Source: Artemia franciscana (lineage: Eukaryota > Arthropoda > Branchiopoda > Anostraca > Artemiidae). Taken from it: a stretch of 64,000 nucleotides of DNA. Each line of letters begins with the position of its first letter. Within the stretch, counting starts at the first letter, position 1. A program made the position numbers and the translations under genes. The DNA lies in contig NC_088863.1 of the NCBI RefSeq assembly GCF_032884065.1, positions 68,295,925 to 68,359,924 on the forward strand, in the 5' to 3' direction. The notes under the pieces were generated by a model. The model searched no databases, had not been told where the DNA came from, and saw only the letters and a program-made list of their open reading frames with translations. Positions 37,311-49,995 of the stretch are shown piece by piece.

Positions 37311-37942
37311 AGGGTAAAATTCTAGTTAATTGACTTCTTGCTAACTTGGAAAGGGTTTAGGTTAGGTAAATAAAACTTTCAGGGATGGGTCTACAGGCTA
37401 AAGTATGTCCCAGGAAGGTATTTTGAAGTACCCACCTCCACTCTTTCTCCCTCTAGAGGGCCCTGAAAATTGCCTACATGACAGGTTTGTACCTATTGAA
37501 ATTTTGACAAAACCACATTTTACCTTATTTTCATTTACTAGTTACTTTTTCCCTGCCTTTAGTTCTGAAAATACAATTCCTTTTATTTGAGTAGAATTTT
37601 GAGCCACATCAATGCTTTTTTTTTCAAAATTTAGGAAATGTATTTGTATATCTTTAAAACCTCATAAAATGGAATGAGTAAAGTTATGAAGCTGAAAACA
37701 ATTTTGTTGTACTTCAATTAAGCAGAAGATCTATTTTGCAACTGTTTCACGTTTATAACACACATATTTTTAAAGGTCATCAAAGGTCAGGGCCCTCTAG
37801 AGGGAGAAGAAGTGGAGGTAGTTGCTTCAAAATACCTTCCCAGGCCATACTTTAGCCTGTAGACCCATCCCTGAAAGTTTCATTTTCCTAACCTAAACCC
37901 TTTCTAAGATAGCAAGAAGTCAATTAACTAGAAATTTACCCA
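37311..37942. mobile_element. foldback MITE-like element, copy B
   Basis: Terminal inverted repeats GGGTAAAATTCTAGTTAATT and, from the right, GGGTAAATTTCTAGTTAATT. A possible 5-bp duplication ATGTT flanks it (37306-37310 and 37943-37947). The interior matches copy A closely (GGAAATGTATTTGTATATCT, GAAGCTGAAAACAATT). No coding capacity. The superfamily is unassigned. Confidence 0.88.
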
Positions 37943-37959
37943 ATGTTGGTATTATAAGC

Positions 37960-38420
37960 ACACATGTAGGCTAATCACTGCTAGGGTCTATTAGCCTATA
38001 GGCCTATTTGAGAGTAGCCTATAGAATGAGAATTCACAGAATGAATTTCTGTTTATGGTAAATAGCCTAGGCCCAGCCTACCACAGATTCTACATGATTT
38101 AATTAAAATATTAAGCTTAAAGCCTTGAAATAGCCTTGATCATAAATTAGTATAGGCTATAGCCTACTTAGGCTAGTTATTTTTTGAAAACCTTCTTAAT
38201 CAGGAAATTAGCCTAGGACCCACATAAACTTTTTTATCAGATTCTGTTTAGGCCTCAAAGTAGCCTTACCCTGACTGTTAGGCCTATGGTATCATGTAAA
38301 AGTGCCTGTTTGGTTTGAAAACAATATTTAATAAGGAATAGCCTAGGCCTATTATGCTATTCCTTTTTTACCAAGAGGCTGGATCTATCCTATAGCCTGT
38401 CATTCATCTCAACAAAAGAA
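37960..38420. repeat. TAGGCCTA/AGCCTA-rich low-complexity patch
   Basis: The hexamers TAGGCT, AGCCTA, CTAGGC and GGCCTA occur dozens of times in ~450 bp on an otherwise AT-rich background, without a fixed period. Confidence 0.6.
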
Positions 38421-39245
38421 ACATGTGCCAAGATTAGATTAAGAGATATACGACAAAAATGAGCTAACCTAATATGAGAAAAAATTATCACTCCAAATTC
38501 TGTTGCAGTTCCAAAAATTGTAGGGAGGTATCCTAGGGTCTATATTGACTAACAACAAGTCCTTTCACCTCTTTGACTTCCTCTTCGGAAGCACTATTCT
38601 CCTCCGGTCAGCAAACAATGGATACATGCAAATATATAGCCTACTATAATACACTGTTATTGATTGTGGGAAGTGCTGGTGCCAGTGCGGGTAGGCTAAT
38701 TCTTTTATGCCGCCATTTTTATTTGAAAAATGAGCGGTTTTAAATAAAAATGAGAAATTCTTATCCAAAGTAATAAAATCCCTATCCTTTGTACGCTCTA
38801 CTATAGACGAAAGTCGTGTGTCCTGGAAAATAAACCTTTTTAAGTGAAAGATTTATAAAAAAAAAAAGAAAAAAAAAACAGATAGTACCGGGTAAAATAA
38901 TGGGGCTTTGTGCCACTGTCTTATAAGCTCAAATATTTTTACCGAATGGATGAAAACATTGAAGTAGGACACTCGGCCTCTCCCCATACGTGAAACCTTT
39001 GAATCTCATGTGTATATGCTTGAAAATGTATTTTGCACCATGATGACAAATTCGTATGATTTTGGATTGAATGCCTGTTTAGGCATCATCACGCTATTGG
39101 CTTTAGTTGAGTTGCTATTTATAGTGCTACAGTAACTGCTTTGCTCAGTGGAAGAGTTCTTTCGGTCGTTTCTTTCCCAGGAATCATGGAATTGAAAAAC
39201 TTGATCATTGGATTAAAACAGAGAGCCCAAATAAGTTATATTATT
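38421..39245. other. no recognisable feature up to the assembly gap
   Basis: No coding or repeat signal identified. A plus frame at 39141-39245 runs into the gap and is too short to judge. Confidence 0.35.
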
Positions 39246-39345
39246 NNNNNNNNNNNNNNNNNNNNNNNNNNNNNNNNNNNNNNNNNNNNNNNNNNNNNNN
39301 NNNNNNNNNNNNNNNNNNNNNNNNNNNNNNNNNNNNNNNNNNNNN
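39246..39345. other. assembly gap (100 N)
   Basis: A run of exactly 100 N, the usual arbitrary gap length. The 5' part of the Helitron copy to its right lies in or beyond it. Confidence 0.99.
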
Positions 39346-40361
<1,016 letters not shown>

Positions 40362-40406
40362 ATATAAAAATAAGTTGTCTGTCTGTGGATGGATGGATGG
40401 ATGTGT

Positions 40407-40446
40407 CAGGTGACGTCACCTGAAAAAACTGGATTAGGTGACGTCA
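40407..40446. promoter_or_regulatory. CRE-like palindromes near Helitron 5' end
   Basis: CAGGTGACGTCACCTG (16-bp perfect palindrome, 40407-40422) and a second TGACGTCA at 40439-40446. TGACGTCA is the consensus cAMP-response element bound by CREB/ATF factors. The same pair is present in copy 3 (62702-62717 and 62734-62741). Function not shown. Confidence 0.5.
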
Positions 40447-41655
40447 AAACTGAAAAAACTAAAAAAAGGCAAAAACTACAAAAAAAACTAAAAACTAATA
40501 AAAAAAATAAAAAAGCTAAAAAACTAAAAAAACTATAAAGGTAAAAACCAATAAAAAACTAAAAAAAAACTGAAAAAACTAAAAAAAGGCAAAAACTACA
40601 AAAAAAAACTAAAAACTAATAAAAAAAGTAAAAAAGCTAAAAAACTAAAAAAACTAAAAAAACTAAAAAAAGGTAAAAAACTAAAAAAAATAAAAAATAA
40701 AAAAAAACTAAAAAAAAGGAAAAAAACTGAAAAATAAGCTAAAATAAAGGTAAAAACCAATAAAAAACTAAAAAAAAAAGGAAAAAACTAATAAATGACG
40801 ACACTCAAAGAGAAAGCGACCAGGACAAAAAACTAAAAAAAAGGCAAAAACTACAAAAAAACTAAAAACTAATAAAAAAAATAAAAAAGCTAAAAAACTA
40901 AAAAAACTAAAAAAAGGTAAAAAACTAAAAAAACTAAAAACTAAAAAAAAACTAAAAAAGGTAAAAACTAAAAGAACTAAAAAAGAAAAAAATAAATGAC
41001 GACACTCAAAGAGAAAGCGACCAGGACAAAAGGAATGTTCGATTAGCAATCAACAAAGCACCGGGACACAGGGAGTATAAATGACGACCAGGACACAAGT
41101 AAAAAAAAAATTAACAAAACTAAAAAGAAGGTAAAAACTACAAAAAAACTAAAAAGAAAAAAAAACTAAAAACTAATAAAAAAACTAAAAAATCTAAAAA
41201 TCTAAATAAACTAAAAAAGAAAAAAAAAGGAAAAAAATAAAGGAGAAAAACAAAACTAAAAAACGAATGTATATACAGACCGGTACACCGGGATACAAAT
41301 GACGACCGGGACACAGGGAATATAAATAACGACCGGGACACAGGGACACAACTACAACGGGGACACCGGGGGAAACAGGGGGATATAAATGACGACCGGG
41401 ACAAAAAAACTAAAAAGAAATAAAAACTAAAAACTAATAAAAAAAACTAAAAAATCTAAAAATCTAAATAAGCTAAAAAAGAAAAAAAAAGGAAAAAAAT
41501 AAAGGAGAAAAACAAAACTAAAAAACGAATGTATATACAGACCGGGACACCGGGATACAAATGATGACCGGGACCCGGGACACAGGGAATATAAATGACG
41601 ACCGGGACACAGGGACACAACTACAACGGGGACACCGGGGGAAACAGGGGGATAA

Positions 41656-41730
41656 CCTGACAATCTATTTATATGCAAAGACAATGGGACAGCAAAGAAT
41701 GTTGTATATTCGCAAGTTTTACGTAGTTAA
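41656..41730 (+). pseudogene. Helitron helicase last codons, copy 2
   Basis: Encodes PDNLFICKDNGTAKNVVYSQ then VLRS and stop, identical to the end of the longer remnant in copy 1. It is joined directly to the minisatellite, showing an internal deletion of an autonomous ancestor. Confidence 0.85.
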
Positions 41731-41906
41731 AACCATATATATATATATATATCTATATTCACAGGTGGGACATAGGGACACAACTACAATGGCGCGTAAC
41801 TATTATGGCGCGTAACGACTTACGCGCGCGGGGGGGCTTGGGGGGGGCGCGAAGCGCCCCCACCAACTAGGTGTTGGGGTGGCGCGAAGCGCCACCCCAA
41901 CAGCTA

Positions 41907-41907
<1 letters not shown>

Positions 41908-41987
<80 letters not shown>
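41908..41987. repeat. (TA)n microsatellite
   Basis: About 80 bp of TA directly after the CTAG end of Helitron copy 2. Confidence 0.97.
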
Positions 41988-41988
<1 letters not shown>

Positions 41989-42383
41989 TGATGCTTAATT
42001 TAGAATGAGTACTAATGGAAGCCTCACTTAATATTCATCCTTTTTTGTCACTTCCTCTTACTTTGTCCGATAAGTGAAGTCTAGAGAACTAAGATTTTGT
42101 AAAGATAGCATAGTTTTTTGCTTTTACCAATGCTTGAATAAGAGGATTTCCCATTGTCCTCTTTTGATCTGTCTTTTTTATATTCTAGTTTTGGGGAGAA
42201 GGGCGTGACATCCTCCTCGCCGCTTCTCTCAAACACATGTTTACATATTTTCAATTAGAGATGGTTTTGTTTAAATAACGAGAGTAATTTAGCAATGTTT
42301 TTCGGAATAAATATCGCAACTCAAATACACAATAACGCCAAATTACCAAAGTTCATTTTCTATTAGTTGAGTAATGTTTACAG
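41988..42383. other. intron upstream of exon 42384-42544
   Basis: Ends with the acceptor TAATGTTTACAG. The preceding exon would donate one base of a split codon; I could not identify it. Confidence 0.5.
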
Positions 42384-42544
42384 GATCCATACAGCTACCA
42401 ACAACAGGAGGAGCCTTGAACTCACACAACTCAGGAAGTATGTATAGCTCTGTGCAACCGGCTGTCCCTTCACCCAAGACGAAAGATCAGCGGTCAGTTG
42501 CTGTTAGTAGTAACCGCTGCTATGTTCCACATACATTTGGACAG
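42384..42544 (+). CDS. unrecognised Ser/Asn/Gln/Pro-rich protein, exon n-2
   Basis: Acceptor GTTTACAG, donor ACAG|GTAATT. After two bases of a split codon the exon reads SIQLPTTGGALNSHNSGSMY, SSVQPAVPSPKTKDQRSVAV, SSNRCYVPHTFGQ and ends on a codon boundary. The next two exons (44671-44794, 48198-48373) continue in phase to a stop, which supports a real gene although no domain is recognisable. The composition suggests the disordered C-terminal tail of a nuclear or RNA-binding regulator. Upstream exons must lie left of here, beyond the Helitrons and gap, and were not identified. Confidence 0.75.
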
Positions 42545-44670
42545 GTAATTTATTTTTTTTTTTTTTTAAGCCGAGGGTGTAAATTTTATATACTAATGGG
42601 GTAATGCTGAATTTGCTACAATGCTAATCTTACTGTTGTTTAGTCATTATGTAAGTAAAGAGTATTCTAGCCGTTTGTAAATTATCCAATGGCTGTCCGT
42701 GTTAAAAAGAAACATGTAGCTGGCGAATGTGCTTCTTTTTTATCTAAAAATGTTCAACGTAGAAATACTTATTTTTCGTTTTTCAGAGGGCTCATTCGAG
42801 TAGAAACTGTAAATTTCAGTACTCATGTTTTGAAAGTGATCAGATTAAAGCAAGATGCAATATATTGGGTAAGGAGCGATGTTGCCTCTTTTTTTATGCA
42901 TATCTTTCTTTTGACCACTTATTGTAGAAGTGTGGTCGTAAGAAGAGGGCTCAATAAATTGCAAATTAACAGTTGTGCTGCTCTTTTAAGAGTCAAAAGA
43001 TTTTGGAGTACTGCAAGATGCGATTTTGAGGACTAACTGTGCTTTCTTGTATCTTTTACATGTTATGACGTTATTACTACTCATGTTTGCACACACATTT
43101 ACGGGAATTTAAAATTTGACCTGAAACCCCTCGAGTATGTCGTTGGATCGAAACAAAGAAAACACCATTGAAATCGTCATCATCGAAAGCCCAATACAGA
43201 CAATTTACACCCCTCCCCCCTATCTTGAACTGTTGCAAAAACAGTATATTTTTGCATGTTAAGCACTGATGTGTCCTTAACTATGGACACTTAATCAGTT
43301 GCAGCAGCAAAGAACAAAGTCCCGTCTATACTAACTGCGAAATTTAATAATGTTTTGCAAACAAAATTGTGTTTGTAGCTGATTCAGGCATTGCCTTAAA
43401 GAGTGGCTCAACGTAGTACTCTTCTAACAATTGAAATTAAACTTCATCACACCATCTCTTTGGATATTGGTGAAAAAGATTAATGGTCTAATTAAAGGAA
43501 ATTTAAGCCGGCTAATTGATAAGTAAACCGGAATTTGGATCTAGCCTTGAACCGGTGTCTAGATCTAGCCTAGTACTGGATAGAATAACGCCCATATTCG
43601 GCTTTTGGTATGGGAGGTCATAAAAGTTCAAAAGGGGTGATAAAAAAATCCTATTGAGAACTATTCAAGAACCTAAGTGTCAATAGAAGATAGATTTTTC
43701 TTATATACTTACATTTTGCTACAGAAGTTTTATGGGTAATTAATAGTTTTTTCTAGAGAAGTTTTACGGGCAATTAGTAGTCTTTTAGAATCAAAATGAA
43801 TGCTGCATAGTTTTCTTTGGAAAAACGAAATTAGACTTCATCACACCATATCGTTGGATCTTGCTAAAAAAGATTAGTGATTTGGTTTTCATTATAGTTT
43901 GTGGCTAATCTCGGTATCTTTTAGTTACATTTCATAACTTTCGATGATTTAACGAATTTACCCTACATAGAAAATTAAAGGTCTTCCCAGTGGTTAAGGA
44001 GTATAAGCAGTTATTGATTACCTTTTCTAGTTTCAGTTGTAAATTGAACTGGATGAAAAAAATAATAGCCCCATGGGGCTTGAGACATAAGTCGATAATT
44101 GCTAGGAGATTTTCATCCAAAAAATAGTAGTTTTTCTCTCTGGATCTGCCCGCCAAACCATAATGCGGAGATGCAATTGTATACTGATTCTCTAGTTGAG
44201 GAACTTTAAGACTAGGAAACTTTCAGCTATGTTTTGTGACTGCACAATAATGGCAACTTGAATTTGAATCGTTGCTTGTAAAGTACTTGTAACTGGAGCT
44301 ATAACTCCAGTTACACTCTTATAAAGCTTGAAGTCAAGGTTTACCCTGTTCAACATTATAAATTAGCATCGCTTGAAGAGATTAAGGAAAGTATCTATTC
44401 TTAGTGTACACGACATCGTATTATAGTGAGTTATAATGCAGCATATTATATAGGAAATCTGCATTTCCTGGCTTTTATTTTTCCAGTCCCTTCAGAGTTA
44501 CGGACTCTCGGGTCTGTGAAAAGAAACTGAATTTTTCCTCTAGTTTGTCCCTCACCAGGTGGACATATATAATGTATTTATACTCTGGGAACATAGTTGT
44601 GTTTATAAATCTCACTAGTGATTGCCAATTGACAAGAGTACCAGAAATCTATATTCTATTTTGTTTTAAG
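42545..44670. other. intron (2.1 kb)
   Basis: Between exons 42384-42544 and 44671-44794. A 115-codon plus frame at 42689-43036 has no recognisable motif and is probably chance. A candidate 15-bp microexon is noted at 44544-44558. Confidence 0.7.
44544..44558 (+). other. candidate 15-bp microexon
   Basis: TTTTTCCTCTAG|TTTGTCCCTCACCAG|GTGGAC: pyrimidine tract and AG, fifteen bases, then a GT donor. It is phase 0 on both sides, exactly where the flanking exons are also phase 0, and would add FVPHQ. Could be chance. Confidence 0.25.
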
Positions 44671-44794
44671 GCGCAGCCAAGATTTCCAGCTCCTATCCAG
44701 CGCCCCGCTGTGACACAACCAGGGAATGGTAAACCTATGAAACTTTCAGGCAATCAAGTTGGAGTATCTTCTGTTGAAACGTATTCATCTCAAG
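44671..44794 (+). CDS. unrecognised Ser/Asn/Gln/Pro-rich protein, exon n-1
   Basis: Acceptor TTTTGTTTTAAG, donor CAAG|GTAAAAG. Reads AQPRFPAPIQRPAVTQPGNG, KPMKLSGNQVGVSSVETYSS then Q, ending with one base of a glycine codon that the last exon completes (G|GG). Starts on a codon boundary, as the preceding exon requires. No domain is recognisable; PRRC2/BAT2-like tails came to mind but I cannot support that. Confidence 0.78.
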
Positions 44795-45049
44795 GTAAAA
44801 GTTTGTTTTAAAAAAAGAAGTATTTCATTATAAAAGACTATTCTGAGGCGTCAGCTGCTCACTTTGGGGGTCTTCATCTTCTGGGATTCTCAAGTTAGTG
44901 TTCAATTTTTAGAAGAACGGTTGTAGATGATGTTTTTTCTTAATCATTACCTATTCTATATAAAATCATATTAACTTCTTCAATAAAGGGTATCCCCCAT
45001 GATGCACCAGGCCCTGCAGGATCAGATTATTCGTCTTGAATGGAGAAAT

Positions 45050-45195
45050 TCTTTTCAGATAGTCCGGGTGTCACCAATCTTAAGTTGTGGGTCGATCGTC
45101 TGACTCAGCAAGCCCAGCCGCCTGGAATATGGAGGCGATGAGCCTCTGAGGCCTAAGACTCGATTCAGTTGGTTCCGCCCCGCCACGCATCATTC
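45050..45195. repeat. SINE-like repeat, second copy
   Basis: TCAGCAAGCCCAGCCGCCTG, GGAGGCGATGAGCCT and CCCCGCCACGC match the copy at 22935-23160 at the same spacing. Confidence 0.45.
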
Positions 45196-46867
45196 ATTAT
45201 TACTGCTCAAAACTTACTAGATTAAGTTATTCATTATTACTACTAAATACTTAATAGATAGATTTGTCTAAGATGTCAGATATGCCGTGTGATGCTGCCA
45301 CTTCCGGAAACACTTGTAAAATGTGGTTTCCTATATTTTGATTATGGTTTTGGGATATTTTTTTATATCCTCAAGCCCCAGTTTTACTGACAGTATTTTT
45401 AGATTTAGCTAATTAGAACTTTATTTTTCTTCTAATTACATTTTCCCGAATCAAAACATTAGATTGGAACTGGTAAAAGTACTGACTGAATTTTCAGAAG
45501 GCTGAAATTACTTTTACTAGTAATTACTGCTGTTGTAACTAAATAATATTAGTTATTCAGTAATAGCTGTTATGTAGTGACACATGAGGAATCTCCAGAA
45601 TCGAGAATTTCAATTAAAAAAAAAAAATTTAATTGTCATTCAACCAAATGCTAAGACAAAAAACAGGTATGGAAGTAGTTCTGGAAGTAGATGTTTAAAA
45701 AAAATTACTGAGAAAACCTAAATTGTAGTCAATAAAAATGGTGTGCAATTTTAGTGAGTTGCTTGTTGTGTAGAAACTTTTTACTGAACAAGAAGAAAAT
45801 GTTCATTCACCAGCCTAAGAGTCCCAGACCTCATTTTGCCAACACCCAGCTCAAATCTAGTTTCTACAAATAATCATGACAAAATTAAGATTAGCCTGCA
45901 TAATTCAAGTATCCAGAGAAACAAATCAGTTTTCTTTAGTATATCTTTGCCTATATGGTAATATATGGCTCATTTTTCATTTTTCACAGTCATTTTCACC
46001 TGATTTGGGAACCTTGGCTCCAACTCCCCCCCCCAGGTTTTTAACGAAATTCTAACGTTGCCTGATGCCGAACGAATCTTCTAGCTTCGTCTTTTTGGCA
46101 ATGAAGCTATATTCAATCGGGTTAGATCTTATAATTTATTAATCTAGTTCGATAGACCATTTAATTGTCATAGATGATGAACGGATACTAATTCTGCGGG
46201 CTGTATGTCGCTTTATATGTCCGTATATTGCAAGAGATTTGCAATACCATCTAATATCTATAGAGTTAGAAACCCATAGAAATAGCTGATGATTACCTTA
46301 GATTTTAATCGTAATATCCAGTGATCAAGTTAAACATGTAGGTGTCGCATTAATAATTAAGGTGAGTATATTGCTATGTTTTTCTGCACCGGGCGACAAT
46401 ATTTTTGAAAGAATCTACAACAGCATGTAATTACTGTTTCTACTTAAAACAAGTTCCAAAAATAAAATTTTGTATTCTTTTTCCTACCTTTTCTTTTTCG
46501 AGGAATCCTAGATATTGATGTAAAAAAGCAAAAATATTTCATTTATCGAATTGTGCAGTTTTTGCTTTTGTACAAAGGGATCTTGGGAAAAGGCAAAGAA
46601 GCGTAATCAGTCAGACAGATGCTAGTAGTTGGCCTTTACCTAAATTTCCTGCCTACAGTTTCTCCAGCCTATTAAAATGTTACATGTAGAAAGATACGTG
46701 CATAAAAGAGAAAAGCATAAATGTAGAAAGGTATGTGAAAATGCCAAAAAAAGAAAAATATTCAAACATTAAGAAATTAAGAAAAGAATATATTTAATCA
46801 TGTTGATGATTCACTGTATTTTACTTTTGATTTTTTACTGTTTGTACAAATCAAATCTGGCTGTACT

Positions 46868-46868
<1 letters not shown>

Positions 46869-46931
<63 letters not shown>
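46869..46931. repeat. poly-T tract (63 bp)
   Basis: Uninterrupted T run; on the minus strand a poly-A that could be a retroposon tail, but I see no body attached. Confidence 0.95.
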
Positions 46932-46936
<5 letters not shown>

Positions 46937-47221
46937 AGATATTCTGCTTTTAATTCGAAAATCGAAGCACCATTGAAGACATTGAGCGGTAATTTTACCC
47001 TTATCTTATTAGTGTTTTTCCATGATTTCGTCATGAAATAATTTCCTAGTCTTAAATTGCAGCTGTTTTGGTTTCTGTTTTTTTCCCAGTTTACCGAAAT
47101 GCTAATTAGACACCCTATGCGCCAGTAATGGCTCTTGGGGGATCTATACCCTTTTTATACAGAAGAACCGTTTGCTTGGTTTGAGTTATGCGGATAATTT
47201 TCCGCCAATGATATTAGCTTC

Positions 47222-47225
<4 letters not shown>

Positions 47226-47294
<69 letters not shown>
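47226..47294. repeat. poly-T tract (69 bp)
   Basis: Second uninterrupted T run in the same intron, about 300 bp from the first. Confidence 0.95.
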
Positions 47295-47297
<3 letters not shown>

Positions 47298-48197
47298 GAA
47301 ATCTTTTATACAAACAAGCAGTTATCAGTTTGTCTGAGTTTTGCTGCGGATCGTGATATTTTGTACGAGATTGGATGTGTATGTTTTCACCCCAACCCCA
47401 CGTTTCCTGCATAAACCGACTAGTTTTGTTTTTGCTACCAAGATATTTGGTAATTTATGGTTGGCTACGTTTAACCAGCTACATGAATCTATCTGTTCGT
47501 TATGTGAGTGTCTTTTGGGCTCAGATAGTGAGCTTGTTAGTACAATATATGCCCGTCATCTACGTCTCTGTGGAAACAACTCCGACTCAGCTTTTTCTCT
47601 GTTTTGCTTGTTGTTAGTCATTTATTCTTTTTTTTACTTATTTCATTTGTTTCTCTTTTTTGGCTTGTTTTTATATTCGTTTGTTTGGGATAAAAATGGT
47701 TTAATTGAAATATATCGGTCTTGCAAAGCAGTAATTCCCGCTAAGTTTATAATATCTGCTTTATCAGCTTATATAAACTAAATTCAATATACTTTAAAAG
47801 CATATCAATTTAGTCTATATTTAGATAGCAGTGTCACAATCCAAATTTTCAATAATAATAGAAGTAACTGAATTTGGAACGTGCTACGAAGTGCTATACT
47901 TGAAACAAGGTCTTATCTAGAATTTTTTTTTTTGGGGGGGGGGGGGTACAAAAAACTTTAAAGAACGCATCAAAAACTTGTTTATATTCATTTCTGTTAC
48001 GTTTCTACGAGTCGGACAAGCATTCCGGGGTGGGTGGGCTCAAACTCCCTAACCTCCCTGGATACGGCCTCGACGCAAGGCTCAAAATAAAATAAAAAAT
48101 TAATTTTAATCACTAAGTCAAATATAAAAACTTAATAAGATAAAAGTCAATAGAAATTTGTATGAATTTTAATATTTTTTTTCTTTTTATTATATAG

Positions 48198-48373
48198 GGA
48201 CCAGAGCTGTCAACGAAAATCAGTCTGCAGGCAGTAATCAAGATCTTTTAAGCTCAGGAGGAGCCAATAATGGTCAGACGATGAGGAACAATCACCCAGC
48301 AATGCCTACAGGTGATTCAACACAGACTTGTAACCAATCTCCATCATCAATGGAAGTGAATGAAGTTAATTAA
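48198..48373 (+). CDS. unrecognised Ser/Asn/Gln-rich protein, terminal exon
   Basis: Acceptor TTTTTATTATATAG. Completes the split glycine, then TRAVNENQSAGSNQDLLSSG, GANNGQTMRNNHPAMPTGDS, TQTCNQSPSSMEVNEVN and stop TAA at 48371-48373. The three exons give about 150 residues without a stop in strongly biased but protein-like composition. The acidic end MEVNEVN is a plausible natural C-terminus. 3' UTR follows; an AATAAG-like signal is at about 48395, no perfect AATAAA close by. Confidence 0.78.
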
Positions 48374-49995
48374 ATATTCTGCATAGTCTGTTTAAAATAA
48401 GGTGTTAACTAGAATATTCATATATATGATATATTATATTATATGTATATATATGTGTGGATGAAAAAACACCTTGATCATCGTATTGGAAATTTTGTTG
48501 ACTGCTATTTGTATTATACTGCGGATTAAAAGAATGGCACAGAAACCAGAGACCACTGTACATAGGAATAAAAAGCTGAGATTTTTTCATCAGTTCTATT
48601 ATGCTTTCGCGCTTGACGGGGTTTCTCCTTTTGATTTTTCATCTTTTTTTAAGCAATGCTTGATTTAAATTTATTGTAAGCTTTATTTTAGGTGATAAGT
48701 TTTTTTTTCATGCAGTTTTGATGACGTTATTTTGTGTCCTTATTTTGATGATTTAGATTTATTTTTTGTGTTGTACTTTTAGTGAATGCGTTCTTTTTAA
48801 CCAGCCGACTTCGAATTATTAAAATTAGTATTACATAAATTTATGTTATTTCTTGTACCTAGTACTAGCCGCATTATTTTCATATGGCATTTGCGTATGC
48901 AGGATTTTTTTTTTACTTCTTTTTTTTGGGGGGGGGGTAATACCGAGGGAAAATTCTTAGAAGGCAAATAGTAATGAAATAGGGAGGGACAAAAAATTGA
49001 ATTTAATTCCATGATTCGTATAAGAAGTGCCCAGAAACTAACCAGGGAGATTTATGATTTGGAAAAAGAGGCTCTACTCTCCCTCTCATCGAATTTTCTA
49101 AAATAAATGTATCGTATCTTTAAAAAAAAAAGCAGTGAAAATACTATTTGGAATTTCGGACTGCCGTGACGCTGTTTTTAAAAGTAACGTTAGGGTAACG
49201 TTAGGTATCTGTTTCTGTTACATTTCGCCACTCTCAAATTCAAAAAAAAAGAATGCGTTGAAGTGTGGACAATATTGGAAATCTTTCTTCTAAAATCCCA
49301 TTTATTATGTCGTTAATAATGTTAGTGATCAGGTTATCAATGTTATTGATCAGTGATCAATGTGATCAACCTGATAACTGATCAGTGATCAATGATCAGG
49401 TTGTGACATTAGAACCAGGTGTTTCTTGATAAACTGTGTAGTTTCCTAAAGGGAAAATTTAACACATTTTTTCTATCCGTTTCCCAAATTAGATTACTGC
49501 ATTATTGAGTTATTGGAAATTTGGGCTCTTAGACTTGAATTGATGGTGTAGTTTTCATTAAGATCTTGACTTAGAACCCAAATTTCGGTTTTTCTAAGAG
49601 CACAAATAAAGGAATATTAAAGAGCCAAAATTTTGGTGTTCTATTTTATCAATTACTTGACCGAGAGAGTAAACTTTTTGTCCAAATCTGGTGATTTTCC
49701 TCACTTCCTAGCCTACCCAGAGTTTAGTTTCCAAGTCTTCTTTTATGATTTTGTCATATTTATTAGTTTTCTTCTAATTTATTCGTGTTTTATGTGCCAA
49801 CGACGTAAGTTCTATGCTCCCCGTGAAGCGTAGGATTTTACCACAAACCTGTAACAGTAACTTGCACCAAAAATAAAAGATATTATCAGATTTAACCATT
49901 CGCCGAGCTAAAATGGTGACATTGGTTAGAATTCTCTTTTGAGTTGTCTAAACTTGGCTAGAAATAGGAGAATTAAATATTTTCTTTCATGTTTT
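48374..49995. other. 3' flank of the plus-strand gene, no further gene
   Basis: AT-rich. Contains a TGATCA-rich patch at about 49318-49410 and a G-run at 48929-48938. No gene-like frames. Confidence 0.4.

Larger units (their letters stand above)
44795..48197. other. intron (3.4 kb) with SINE-like copy and poly-T tracts
   Basis: Contains a second copy of the SINE-like repeat (about 45050-45195) and two very long poly-T tracts (46869-46931, 47226-47294). A 146-codon plus frame at 47341-47781 is hydrophobic and T-rich with no recognisable motif; not called. Confidence 0.7.

Noticed and set aside
40768..41049. Phe/Leu-rich minus frames in the A-rich Helitron section (also 63091-63336)
   Set aside because: Antisense of AAAAACTA repeats; apparent membrane character is composition only.
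42689..43036. 115-codon plus-strand frame inside an intron
   Set aside because: No recognisable motif, no splice signals that would include it, and the length is within chance for the region.
46798..47034. Poly-Lys and poly-Phe frames at the T tracts (46798-47034 and 47172-47414)
   Set aside because: Homopolymer translation only.
47341..47781. 146-codon plus-strand frame inside an intron
   Set aside because: Hydrophobicity comes from T-richness; no conserved motif or splice support.
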